NCBI RefSeq assembly: GCF_000376565.1
Contig: NZ_BARG01000007.1
Location: 62,001-126,000, forward strand
Source of the DNA: Streptomyces hokutonensis
GTDB lineage: Bacteria > Actinomycetota > Actinomycetes > Streptomycetales > Streptomycetaceae
Length of the DNA stretch: 64,000 nucleotides
Reading direction: 5' to 3'
The notes under the pieces are model-generated. The model was given only the letters and a program-made list of their open reading frames with translations. It made no database searches and was not told the DNA's origin. Every line of letters starts with the position of its first letter. Positions within the stretch are counted from its first letter, which is position 1. The translations under genes were made by a program, and so were the position numbers. Of this stretch, positions 56,891 to 64,000 are shown piece by piece.

Positions 56891-57510
56891 CCGGAGACTC
56901 CGATGGTCATCTGCACGGCCGTCGGCTCGAAGCCGTTGCAAGGGTTGTTGATCTGGGGGCAGTTGGAGACCAGGACGAGGACGTCGCGTTCGGCGCGCAG
57001 GGTCAGTTTCAGGCCCGGTGCGGAGAGGCCGTCGACGATGCCGAGGGTGCCGTCCTTCTCGACCGGCACGTTCATGTACCAGTTGATGTTGGAGACCAGG
57101 TCGCGCTTGCCGAGGCCGTAACGGGCCCCCTCCGCGAGGAAGTTGTCCACGCACGCGTGCTGCGACCAGGTGTGGTGGCCGTAGCGCAGGGTGTTGGACT
57201 CCTTGGAGCAGGCACCGCCGACCGTGTCGTGCCGGCCGACCTCGTCCTCGGTGACGGTCATCAGCGGGGTGTGCTCGTTGGACATCAGCACGCTGCCGGT
57301 GGTCAGGAAGATGCCGCCCTGGGCGTGGATGGTGTCGGGGGCGCTGTACCGGACCGACGTGTCGTGGGCGTCGTAGACGAGGAAGTCGACGGCCTGGTTG
57401 CCGTGCAGGTCGGTGATGGTGAGGGTCTCGCCGGTGCGGACGACGGCGGACCAGGCGGCGCGGGCCGGAACTTCCGCGGTCCGTACGGGTGTTGCGTCCT
57501 CGGTCTTCAT
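56887..57510 (-). CDS. DUF1989 urea amidolyase-associated protein 2, probable carboxyguanidine deiminase subunit
   Basis: The 207-aa DUF1989 protein carries HGNQAVDFLVYDAHDTSVRYS and the Cys-containing segment GACSKESNTLRYGHHTW of the family. NCPQINNPCNGFEPTAVQM is near the C terminus. Proteins of this pair (UAAP1/UAAP2) were shown to form a heteromeric carboxyguanidine deiminase that turns the carboxylase product into allophanate. It overlaps both neighbours by four bases (ATGA), so the subunits are coupled. Assignment to guanidine metabolism follows family knowledge. Confidence 0.88.
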   Translation of the reverse strand: MKTEDATPVRTAEVPARAAWSAVVRTGETLTITDLHGNQAVDFLVYDAHDTSVRYSAPDTIHAQGGIFLTTGSVLMSNEHTPLMTVTEDEVGRHDTVGGACSKESNTLRYGHHTWSQHACVDNFLAEGARYGLGKRDLVSNINWYMNVPVEKDGTLGIVDGLSAPGLKLTLRAERDVLVLVSNCPQINNPCNGFEPTAVQMTIGVSG

Positions 57511-58331
57511 ACGAGCCCCCTCGCGGCAAGGAATTCGGTGGTGTTGAGGAAGGCGCGGCGGCCTTCGGGCGTGGCCTCCCACAGCGGGTCGCCCGGCGCG
57601 GTGGCCTCGGCGCGCCAGGCGAGCACCTCCAGCGGGGTGCTGACGTAGTCGGCGCGCGGGTCGGCCGGGTGGGGCACGTTCGCGATCAGTACGGTCACGT
57701 CCTGCTCGGCGCGCAGGGTCACGCTGCCGCCGGGGCCGGCCGAACCGGTGAAGTCGAGGGAGCCGTCGTCGCGGATCTCGACGCCCTGGAAGAAGGAGAG
57801 GGACGGTGGGAGGTCGCGCGGTTCGAGGCCGTTCTTGGCGGCGGCGAGCTTGAACAGTTCGCGGCCGGCGGGGGAGTCGGACTGCGGGGTGCCGTCGCCG
57901 TAGCGCTCGGTGTTGCGGACGAGCGTGGAGGTGCCGCAGAGCGCGTCGTGGCGCCCGGAGGTGTCGGCGACGAGGGAGGCGAGGACGCGGCCCTGGTCGG
58001 AGAGGAGGAGCTGGCCCTCGCCGAGGTAGGCGTTCCACTGGACCTTGACCGTGTCGGCGACGTTCAGGCGCTCCCAGGGGCGGTCGGCCGCGTGGAGGAG
58101 CAGGTGGGCGCAGGCGTCGCCGCGCAGGTCGGTCAGGCGGAGTTCGGTGCCGCGGGCGAGGACGCGGTGGGTGTAGTTGCCGCCCGCGACGGTCTCGGCC
58201 CAGACCAGGTGGCCCGCCTCGCAGGGTGGGGCCGGCCAGTCGGCGGCCGGGACGACGGGCATCGCCTCGGCGCGTTTGCCCTCCTGGGCGCGGGCGTGGG
58301 CGCGGGCTCCGTAAGTGGTCGCTGTCGCCAT
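57507..58331 (-). CDS. DUF1989 urea amidolyase-associated protein 1, probable carboxyguanidine deiminase subunit
   Basis: The 274-aa DUF1989 protein is longer than its partner. It has GNYTHRVLARGTELRLTDLRGDACAHLLLH (in two blocks), ADTVKVQWNAYLGEGQLLLSD and the Cys segment ALCGTSTLVRNTERYGDG. It is first in the operon and divergent from a TetR regulator. It should combine with the downstream DUF1989 protein to deiminate carboxyguanidine. No transporter gene is present in the operon, so substrate entry uses other systems or the substrate is internal. Confidence 0.88.
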   Translation of the reverse strand: MATATTYGARAHARAQEGKRAEAMPVVPAADWPAPPCEAGHLVWAETVAGGNYTHRVLARGTELRLTDLRGDACAHLLLHAADRPWERLNVADTVKVQWNAYLGEGQLLLSDQGRVLASLVADTSGRHDALCGTSTLVRNTERYGDGTPQSDSPAGRELFKLAAAKNGLEPRDLPPSLSFFQGVEIRDDGSLDFTGSAGPGGSVTLRAEQDVTVLIANVPHPADPRADYVSTPLEVLAWRAEATAPGDPLWEATPEGRRAFLNTTEFLAARGLV

Positions 58332-58384
58332 CGCGGGGGACCTCCGGCTGCGGGACGTCTGGGTCGTACGACATTCCTGTCGCT

Positions 58385-58406
58385 ATTTCTGTCGCTCGAC
58401 AGAAAT
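58385..58406. promoter_or_regulatory. TetR operator palindrome
   Basis: Perfect ten-base arms ATTTCTGTCG and CGACAGAAAT flank CT. An extra half-site CCTGTCGCT lies directly upstream. It sits 54 bases before the DUF1989 operon and 112 before the TetR gene, the usual place for a TetR dimer site controlling the divergent operon. Confidence 0.72.
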
Positions 58407-58517
58407 TAGGAGGTGGCCGGGTCGTCGGGGTTGCCCGGGTGTTGCCGGTCGGTTACCGAGCCCTCACCAAGATCACCGGGCGTTTGCGGCGCGGTGCCGT
58501 GTGCGAGGATCGAACGC

Positions 58518-59153
58518 ATGGGGACAACGGGTGCGCAGGGCGGCCGCCGGGTGGGCAGGCCGCGGGCCGATCAGCGGCCGGACAGCGGGCTGTCCCCGCG
58601 CGCCGAACTGCTCGCCGCAGCGGCCGAGTTGTTCACCACCCGCGGCTACGCGGCCACCACCACCCGGGCCGTCGCCGAACTCGCGGGCATGCGGCAGGCG
58701 TCCATGTACCACTACGTCTCCGGCAAGGAGGAACTCCTCGCGGACCTCCTGGAGTCCACGGTCACACCCTCGCTGACCTGCGCCCGGGAACTCCTCGCGG
58801 ACGACACCACCCCGGCCGAGGACCGGCTCTGGGAGCTGTGCCGCACCGACGTCGAGCTGCTGTGCGGCGGCGCGCACAACCTCGGCGGGCTCTATCTGCT
58901 GCCCGAGGTGCGCGCCGAACGCTTCGCCGGCTTCCATGCCGTACGCGCCGAACTCAAGGACGCCTACCGGCAGTTGCTCGCGGCGACCGCGGCCGGCGGG
59001 GCGCTCGCCAAGAGCGAGCTGGAACTCCGCACGGACCTGCTGTTCGGGCTCATCGAGGGCGTCATCCTGGTCCACCGCTCCGACCCCGAGCGGCCGGTGT
59101 CCGCCTTCGCGGAGGCTACGGCGGAGGCGGCGCTGCGTATCGCGGGGATCTGA
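58518..59153 (+). CDS. TetR-family regulator
   Basis: The 211-aa repressor has an N-terminal helix-turn-helix (AELLAAAAELFTTRGYAATT, RAVAELAGMRQASMYHYVSGKEEL). The C-terminal ligand domain is all-helical with no recognisable ligand signature. It is divergent from the carboxylase operon with a perfect palindrome between, so it probably represses that operon and responds to a pathway compound such as guanidine or a carboxylated intermediate. Start MGTTGAQGG at 58518 avoids reading through the operator. Confidence 0.9.
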   Translation: MGTTGAQGGRRVGRPRADQRPDSGLSPRAELLAAAAELFTTRGYAATTTRAVAELAGMRQASMYHYVSGKEELLADLLESTVTPSLTCARELLADDTTPAEDRLWELCRTDVELLCGGAHNLGGLYLLPEVRAERFAGFHAVRAELKDAYRQLLAATAAGGALAKSELELRTDLLFGLIEGVILVHRSDPERPVSAFAEATAEAALRIAGI

Positions 59154-59495
59154 GCCGGAGGCCCGGTCGGAAATTCGGTCGGAAATCCGGTCGAAAAGCC
59201 GGCCGGGTTCGGGGCCGGAATCGGGGCTTCACTCCTTACGGTGAGTGATTTCCGTATGCCCGTTCGCCGTCACGTGCCGTGTTCGAGCGATGGCACTGCG
59301 TGTAAATGGGCTGAGCGTACTCCTCTCCTGTGTCCCTTTTCAGGGGCTTGCTGAATATGACACAGCGATGATCCGGTCGGACTAAGCTCGCCCGCAGCGC
59401 ACCGAGTTGGGCTGTATTCGTGCGTTTGTTCCCAAACATGCAAAAGATATAGAAGCTCCCCCGACCCCCCAGCCGACCCGTCTCAGAGGGCTTAC
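59154..59495. promoter_or_regulatory. Region between TetR gene and conservon
   Basis: This 340-base gap begins with 12-bp tandem repeats CGGTCGGAAATT, CGGTCGGAAATC, CGGTCGAAAAGC (59164-59199) and a decayed fourth unit. It then turns AT-richer with TTTGTTCCCAAACA (about 59426-59439), a small inverted repeat, and AAGATATAGAAG, a possible -10 area for the conservon. GAGGG is the ribosome site. No gene is seen. Confidence 0.45.
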
Positions 59496-61085
59496 ATGGT
59501 GAGTGTTCAATCGCCTCCCGGTGACCGTGAACTTCCCTACGCGCGCGTGCTGTTGCTGCCGGCCATAGTCATGGCCGCGGCGACCGGAGCCGCCGTCGCC
59601 TTGGTGGCGGGGCCGGCCCGGCTCGCCGTCGGCTGTTGCGGAGCCGTCGCCACGCTCCTGGTGATCGCCACGGCGGCCGAAGCGGTACGCCGTGGACGCA
59701 GCCTCCGGGACCAACGCGCCCGGCACGACCGTCACACTGCGTATCTGGAACGGCGGATCGCCGACCAGACCCAGGAGGTGGTCCGCCTCGGCACGGAGAT
59801 CCTGCCCGCGGCGCTGCACCGGCTCAGCAGCGGAGAATCCCCCGGAGAGGTGATTCGCCAAGTCGTCGACACCGACCCGGACTGGCGGCAACTTCCCGCG
59901 CCGCAGCGCGACTTGCTGAGGACCGTGCTCGGCATCGTGGAACGCGAGGAGAACATGCGCGACTCCGCGCAGCGCTCCTTCGTCAGCATCGCCCGGCGCG
60001 TCCAGGCCATCGTCCACCAACAGGCCAAGGAACTCCGGGAGATGGAGGAGGACCACGGCCGCAACCCCGAGGTCTTCGACGACCTCCTGCGCATCGACCA
60101 CGGCACCGCGCTGATCGGCCGCCTCGCCGACTCCATCTCCGTGCTCGGAGGCGGCCGCCCCGGACGCCAGTGGCCCGAGCCCGTACCGCTGTACAGCGTG
60201 CTGCGCGGCGCGATGTCCCGCATCCTGGAGTACCGGCGCATCGAGCTGCACTCCATCGCCAAGGTCAACATCCGCGGCATCTCCGTCGAACCGGTCATCC
60301 ACGCGGCCGCCGAAATCCTCGACAACGCCACCCGCTACTCGCCCCCGCAGACCAAGGTGCACGTCACCGCCGTAGAAGTGCAGACCGGTGTCGCCATCGA
60401 GATCGAGGACGGCGGTGTCAGCCTCAGCGAGGAGTCCCGGGCCCGTGCCGAGGGCATGCTGGAGCGGGCCAAGGCCGGCACCGACCTCCAGGACCTCGGT
60501 GAGAGCCCGCGCCTCGGCCTCGCCGTCGTAGGCCGGCTCTGCGCCGCGTACAACATGCAGATCTCGCTGCGTGCCTCGGCCTACGGCGGGGTCCGCGCCG
60601 TACTCGTCGTGCCGAGCGAGATGCTCACCGCCGGTACGGCCCCCGGACTCGCCCACGGCATCGGCGCCACCGCCCTGCCCAAGGTGGAGCTCGGAGCCGT
60701 GGAAGGCCCCAAGCGCACGATCAAGCGGCGTCGGCCCACGAACCCGCGCATCGCGGGCTCGGTGTCCATGGAGGACGACGTCCCCGAGGTCACCGAGTGG
60801 ACGACGGGTGGCCTGCCGCAGCGCCGCAGCCGGGTGAAGATCCCGCTCGCGCAGCGCTATGCCGAGGCCGCCGCCGCCGAGCGCGCCGAGGCCGCCGCAC
60901 GGGAGGCCGGATCCGGCTGGGGGGCGCCCCAGCCGGCGCCCGAGCCGGAAGAGAAAGAGCCCGAACCGGGCCTGTGGGTCGAGGCGTTCATGGAAGGCCT
61001 CAAGGGCGACCCGGACCCCACCGCTTTCACCCAGAAGACCGAGCCGGCCCGTGTCGAGGCCGACGACGAGGGGGATCTCAAGTGA
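59496..61085 (+). CDS. rarA: Conservon sensor ATPase, CvnA/RarA-like
   Basis: The 529-aa histidine-kinase-like protein has two N-terminal membrane helices (LLLPAIVMAAATGAAVALVA, VGCCGAVATLLVIATAA) and a cytoplasmic coiled region. A GHKL ATPase domain has the N box in AAAEILDNATRYSPP, EIEDGGVSLS and GLAVVGRL. The dimerisation His is not a canonical kinase motif. The C-terminal 130 residues are acidic and Pro-rich. It is the membrane sensor of the conservon complex. The symbol follows synteny with S. coelicolor rarA-E, next to the helicase and tat genes. Confidence 0.88.
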   Translation: MVSVQSPPGDRELPYARVLLLPAIVMAAATGAAVALVAGPARLAVGCCGAVATLLVIATAAEAVRRGRSLRDQRARHDRHTAYLERRIADQTQEVVRLGTEILPAALHRLSSGESPGEVIRQVVDTDPDWRQLPAPQRDLLRTVLGIVEREENMRDSAQRSFVSIARRVQAIVHQQAKELREMEEDHGRNPEVFDDLLRIDHGTALIGRLADSISVLGGGRPGRQWPEPVPLYSVLRGAMSRILEYRRIELHSIAKVNIRGISVEPVIHAAAEILDNATRYSPPQTKVHVTAVEVQTGVAIEIEDGGVSLSEESRARAEGMLERAKAGTDLQDLGESPRLGLAVVGRLCAAYNMQISLRASAYGGVRAVLVVPSEMLTAGTAPGLAHGIGATALPKVELGAVEGPKRTIKRRRPTNPRIAGSVSMEDDVPEVTEWTTGGLPQRRSRVKIPLAQRYAEAAAAERAEAAAREAGSGWGAPQPAPEPEEKEPEPGLWVEAFMEGLKGDPDPTAFTQKTEPARVEADDEGDLK

Positions 61086-61489
61086 TCCAGCAGCGAGCCA
61101 ACTTCGACTGGATGCTCAAGGACCTCGCCGACGGCGTGCCTGGCATCCAGCAGATCGTGGTGCTCTCCGCCGACGGTCTGCGCATCGCCCGCTACGGCGG
61201 TGACCCCGACGCAGCCGACCGTGTCGCCGCGGCCTGCGCCGGACTGCAGAGCCTGGCGGGTGCCGTCGCCTCCGAGATCCCGGGCAGCGACGGACGCATG
61301 AAGATGGTCATCATCGAGATCAACGGCGGCTACTTCTACCTGATGGCCGCCGGTGCCAACGCCTATCTGGCGGTCCTGTCCGACGTGGTCGCCGAGCCCG
61401 GCCTGATGAGCAACCGCATGCGCGACCTCGTCGTCAGAATCGGCGCCCACCTCACCAGCCCGCCGAGGCGCAACGGGCAGACCGTATGA
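61082..61489 (+). CDS. rarB: Roadblock/LC7 protein, CvnB/RarB-like
   Basis: The 135-aa roadblock/LC7-fold protein (FDWMLKDLADGVPGIQQIVV, GLRIARYGG, YFYLMAAGANAYLAVLS) is of the MglB type that regulates small GTPases. The GTG start forms a GTGA overlap with the preceding stop and its own stop overlaps the next gene, so the conservon is tightly coupled. It would modulate the RarD-like GTPase. Confidence 0.92.
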   Translation: MIQQRANFDWMLKDLADGVPGIQQIVVLSADGLRIARYGGDPDAADRVAAACAGLQSLAGAVASEIPGSDGRMKMVIIEINGGYFYLMAAGANAYLAVLSDVVAEPGLMSNRMRDLVVRIGAHLTSPPRRNGQTV

Positions 61490-61884
61490 CTCCTCCGCAA
61501 CGCCGACGGCGACATCCGACGGAATTACCGCAGCCCGCCGGGAAACAGGCCGAAGGGAAGATCCCGGAACGGCTGTACGTGCTCACCGGCGCCGCCGAGG
61601 ACGGCGACCGCGCCGAACTCGACCTGGTCACGCTGATCGTGGCTCGCACCGACGCGCCGCAGTCCGCCACTCCGGAGCAGGCGGCGCTGCTCCGGCTCTG
61701 TATCGCCCCCCTGTCCGTGGCCGAGCTGTCGGCCTATCTCAATCTGCCGTACAGCGTGGTGACCGTCCTGCTCACCGAGCTGCTGGCGGCCGAACTGGTG
61801 CAGGCGCGCGCCCCGATCGTCCGCCAGGCGCTCCCCGACCGTTCCCTCCTCGAAGCGGTGATGCATGGACTTCAAAAGCTCTGA
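61486..61884 (+). CDS. rarC: DUF742 protein, CvnC/RarC-like
   Basis: The 132-aa DUF742 protein has a conserved core LYVLTGAAEDGDRAELDLVTLIVAR (in two blocks) and a winged-helix-like C-terminal part (PLSVAELSAYLNLPYSVVTVLLTELLAAELV). It is a standard member of conservons; its molecular role is unknown. It overlaps its neighbours by 4 and 20 bases. Confidence 0.92.
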   Translation: MTPPQRRRRHPTELPQPAGKQAEGKIPERLYVLTGAAEDGDRAELDLVTLIVARTDAPQSATPEQAALLRLCIAPLSVAELSAYLNLPYSVVTVLLTELLAAELVQARAPIVRQALPDRSLLEAVMHGLQKL

Positions 61885-62488
61885 CACCATCACGGGTCCC
61901 CGAACCGAGGACCATCTCCCGTCCACGGCCCAGGCCGCGGCGAAGATCGTGATCGTCGGCGGCTTCGGGGTCGGCAAGACGACCATGGTCGGCTCGGTCA
62001 GCGAGATCAGGCCGCTGACCACGGAGGAGACCATGACGCAGGCCGGCGTCGGAGTCGACGACAACTACGGCTCGGACACCAAGACGGCCACCACCGTCGC
62101 CATGGACTTCGGCCGCATCAGCATCACCGAGCAACTGGTGCTGTACCTCTTCGGCACCCCCGGCCAGGAACGCTTCTGGTTCCTGTGGAACGGCCTGTTC
62201 GAAGGGGCGCTCGGCGCGGTGGTGCTGATCGACACCCGGCGCCTGGAGGTGAGCTTCGACGTCATAGGGCGGCTCGAGGAGCGCGGTGTGCCCTTCGTCA
62301 TCGCCGTCAACTCCTTTCCGGACGCGCCCCGTTACCCGATCGAGGACCTGCGTTCGGCACTCGACCTGGCGCCGGAGATTCCCATCGTGGAGTGCGACGC
62401 ACGCCGCCGGGCCTCCAGCCGCGACACGCTCATGGCGCTGATGCGCTTCCTGTACTCCCTGGAGATGACGAAGACCTCACCTGTGTGA
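61865..62488 (+). CDS. rarD: Small Ras-like GTPase, CvnD/RarD-like
   Basis: The 207-aa P-loop GTPase has G1 GGFGVGKTT, G3-like FGTPGQERFWF and a G4 region AVNSFPD (NxxD-related rather than NKxD). It belongs to the MglA-like class found in all conservons and acts as the switch, with the roadblock protein as partner. The first 20 bases overlap rarC. Confidence 0.92.
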   Translation: MDFKSSDTITGPRTEDHLPSTAQAAAKIVIVGGFGVGKTTMVGSVSEIRPLTTEETMTQAGVGVDDNYGSDTKTATTVAMDFGRISITEQLVLYLFGTPGQERFWFLWNGLFEGALGAVVLIDTRRLEVSFDVIGRLEERGVPFVIAVNSFPDAPRYPIEDLRSALDLAPEIPIVECDARRRASSRDTLMALMRFLYSLEMTKTSPV

Positions 62489-62541
62489 CGGTCCGTCAAC
62501 TCCACTGGCACCGAATCCACTTCACTTTCGGAGCGATCACC

Positions 62542-64000
62542 GTGACGCCTGAATCCCACTTTCCGACCGGTACGGACGACCCCATGCTCGGGCCGCCCCC
62601 CGGTTGCCCCGCACACGGCACGGGCCCCGGCGGGCTGCGCCGGCTCTATGGCCCCGAGGCCGAGGACCTGGGAGCCGTGTACGAGCAACTCCGCGCCGAG
62701 CACGGCCCGGTGGCCCCGGCGCTGCTCCACGAGGACGTGCCGATCTGGATCGTTCTCGGTCACGGCGAGAACCTGCACATGGTGAGTACCCCCACGCAGT
62801 ACTGCAAGGACAGCCGGTTGTGGACCCCCATGCTCGACGGCACGGTCAAGCCCGACCACCCGCTGATGCCGCACTTCGCCTGGCAGCCCATGTGTGCCCA
62901 CGCCGAAGGCGACGAGCACCTGCGGCTGCGCGGCGCGGTCACCGGCGCCATGTCGACCATCGACCACCGGGGCATCCGCCGCCACATCAACCGTGCGACC
63001 CAGCACCTCGTCAACCAGTTCATCACGAAGGGCAGGGCCGATCTGGTGGCCCAGTTCTCCGAACATCTGCCGATGGCGGTGATGTGCGAGATCCTCGGCA
63101 TGCCCGAGGAGTACGGCGACCGGTTGGTGCAGGCCGCCCGCGACATGCTCAAGGGCACCGAGACCGCGATCATCAGCAACCAGTACGTCATGGATGCCCT
63201 GATGCGGCTCACCGCCCGGCGCCGGGCCGAACCCAGGGACGACTTCACCAGCCACCTCATCAACCACCCGGCGGGGCTCACCGACGAAGAGATCGGCCAT
63301 CATCTGCGACTCATTCTGATCGTCGCGTACGAGAGCACCGCCAACCTTCTCGCCAACGTGCTGCGGGTGGTGCTCACCGATCCGGGCTTCCGAGCCCAGC
63401 TGAACGGCGGTCAGATGACCGTGCCCGAGGCGGTCGAGCAGTCCCTGTGGGACGAGCCGCCGTTCAGCACGGTTTTCGCCTACATCGCCAAACAGGACAC
63501 GGAATTGGGCGGTCAGCGCATCCGCAAGGGCGACGGACTCCTTCTCGGCATGGCACCGGGCAACGTCGACCCACGCGTTCGACCCGACCTCAAGGCCAAT
63601 ATGCAGGGCAACCGCTCCCATCTCGCGTTCAGCGGCGGACCCCACGGGTGTCCGGGCCAGGACATCGGCCGTGCCATCGCCGATGTCGGCGTCGACGCCC
63701 TGCTGGCCCGCGTCCCGGACATCCAACTCGCCTGCAAGGAGGATGAGTTGCGCTGGCGGTCGTCCGTCGCGAACCGGCATCTGGTGGAACTGCCGGTGAA
63801 GTTCGAGCCGAAGAGCCCAATGGAGGTCGTGGAAGGGCCCGCCGTCAGGACGGTGCCGTCGCCACGACCGAAGAACTGGCCGGCGGGCGCGGAGCAGCCA
63901 CAGCCCAAGAGCCAGGAAACCACCGTCCCGGCCGCCGAGCCCACGCGCCCGCCGGTGCCCAAATCGCCTCGCCGACCGGGGGTGTTCCAGCGTTTCCTGC
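62542..64000 (+). CDS. rarE: Conservon cytochrome P450 without ExxR (CYP157-like), open at edge
   Basis: At least 486 codons are read before the window ends. The haem-binding loop FSGGPHGCPGQDIGRA is intact. The I-helix reads VAYESTANLL. In the K helix, where nearly all P450s have ExxR, the sequence is AVEQSLWDEPP, as reported for the CYP157 family. The C terminus carries a Pro-rich tail (KPNWP-like and PPVPKSPRRPG) beyond the normal P450 end. GTG at 62542 has GGAG upstream. It follows rarD by 53 bases as the terminal conservon gene; substrate unknown. Confidence 0.88.
   Translation, partial: MTPESHFPTGTDDPMLGPPPGCPAHGTGPGGLRRLYGPEAEDLGAVYEQLRAEHGPVAPALLHEDVPIWIVLGHGENLHMVSTPTQYCKDSRLWTPMLDGTVKPDHPLMPHFAWQPMCAHAEGDEHLRLRGAVTGAMSTIDHRGIRRHINRATQHLVNQFITKGRADLVAQFSEHLPMAVMCEILGMPEEYGDRLVQAARDMLKGTETAIISNQYVMDALMRLTARRRAEPRDDFTSHLINHPAGLTDEEIGHHLRLILIVAYESTANLLANVLRVVLTDPGFRAQLNGGQMTVPEAVEQSLWDEPPFSTVFAYIAKQDTELGGQRIRKGDGLLLGMAPGNVDPRVRPDLKANMQGNRSHLAFSGGPHGCPGQDIGRAIADVGVDALLARVPDIQLACKEDELRWRSSVANRHLVELPVKFEPKSPMEVVEGPAVRTVPSPRPKNWPAGAEQPQPKSQETTVPAAEPTRPPVPKSPRRPGVFQRFL

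Noticed and set aside
58332..58420. Guanidine riboswitch upstream of the carboxylase operon
   Set aside because: I looked for ykkC-type and paired ACGR-loop hairpins on the minus strand and saw neither; the space is taken by a TetR palindrome.

Overview
The window is chromosomal Streptomyces DNA, or a very close relative. GC content is very high and GTG starts are common. It carries the pupylation-proteasome locus, a conservon, the gylR-glpFKD regulon and Tat genes in an order that matches the conserved Streptomyces core. No rRNA, tRNA, CRISPR, insertion sequence or prophage is visible.

Region 1 (1-11187) is a methylthioribose (MTR) salvage and uptake island. It holds mtnA, a divergent mtnD-C-B operon, a three-gene sugar-type ABC transporter and mtnK. 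Together these take imported or internal MTR to the 2-keto acid of methionine. An epoxide hydrolase and an XRE-cupin regulator sit inside it. Two tiny cysteine-containing leader peptides precede the two substrate-binding lipoprotein genes at its edges (350-415 minus; 6009-6080 plus). This layout suggests that uptake responds to sulfur supply through translation-coupled attenuation.

Region 2 (11158-24255) holds a membrane NACHT NTPase, glpF-glpK-glpD with its IclR regulator gylR and two matching operators, the B12-dependent methionine synthase metH, and a HAD phosphatase.

Region 3 (24256-32752) is housekeeping. It has an orphan peptide-binding lipoprotein, an orphan NarL-type response regulator, a RecB-family Fe-S nuclease, a site-2 protease with an unusual 18-residue repeat array, tRNA m1A methyltransferase trmI, a secreted protein and a ferredoxin.

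Region 4 (32753-51615) is the Pup-proteasome system: arc, dop, pup, a shortened endonuclease VII gene, prcB, prcA, then pafA, two FKBP isomerases, pafB, pafC, tatA, tatC and an SKI2-like helicase. A LacI regulator and an MFS transporter lie between prcA and pafA. A near-perfect RecA-NDp (PafBC-type) promoter lies directly before the helicase.

Region 5 (51696-59153) is a four-gene operon of allophanate hydrolase, a urea/guanidine carboxylase and two DUF1989 proteins. It is divergent from a TetR regulator across a perfect operator-like palindrome. Current knowledge of these families points to guanidine rather than urea breakdown.

Region 6 (59496-64000) is a conservon, rarA-E-like: sensor ATPase, roadblock, DUF742, small GTPase and a P450 open at the window edge. 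The P450 lacks the ExxR motif, as in the CYP157 family.
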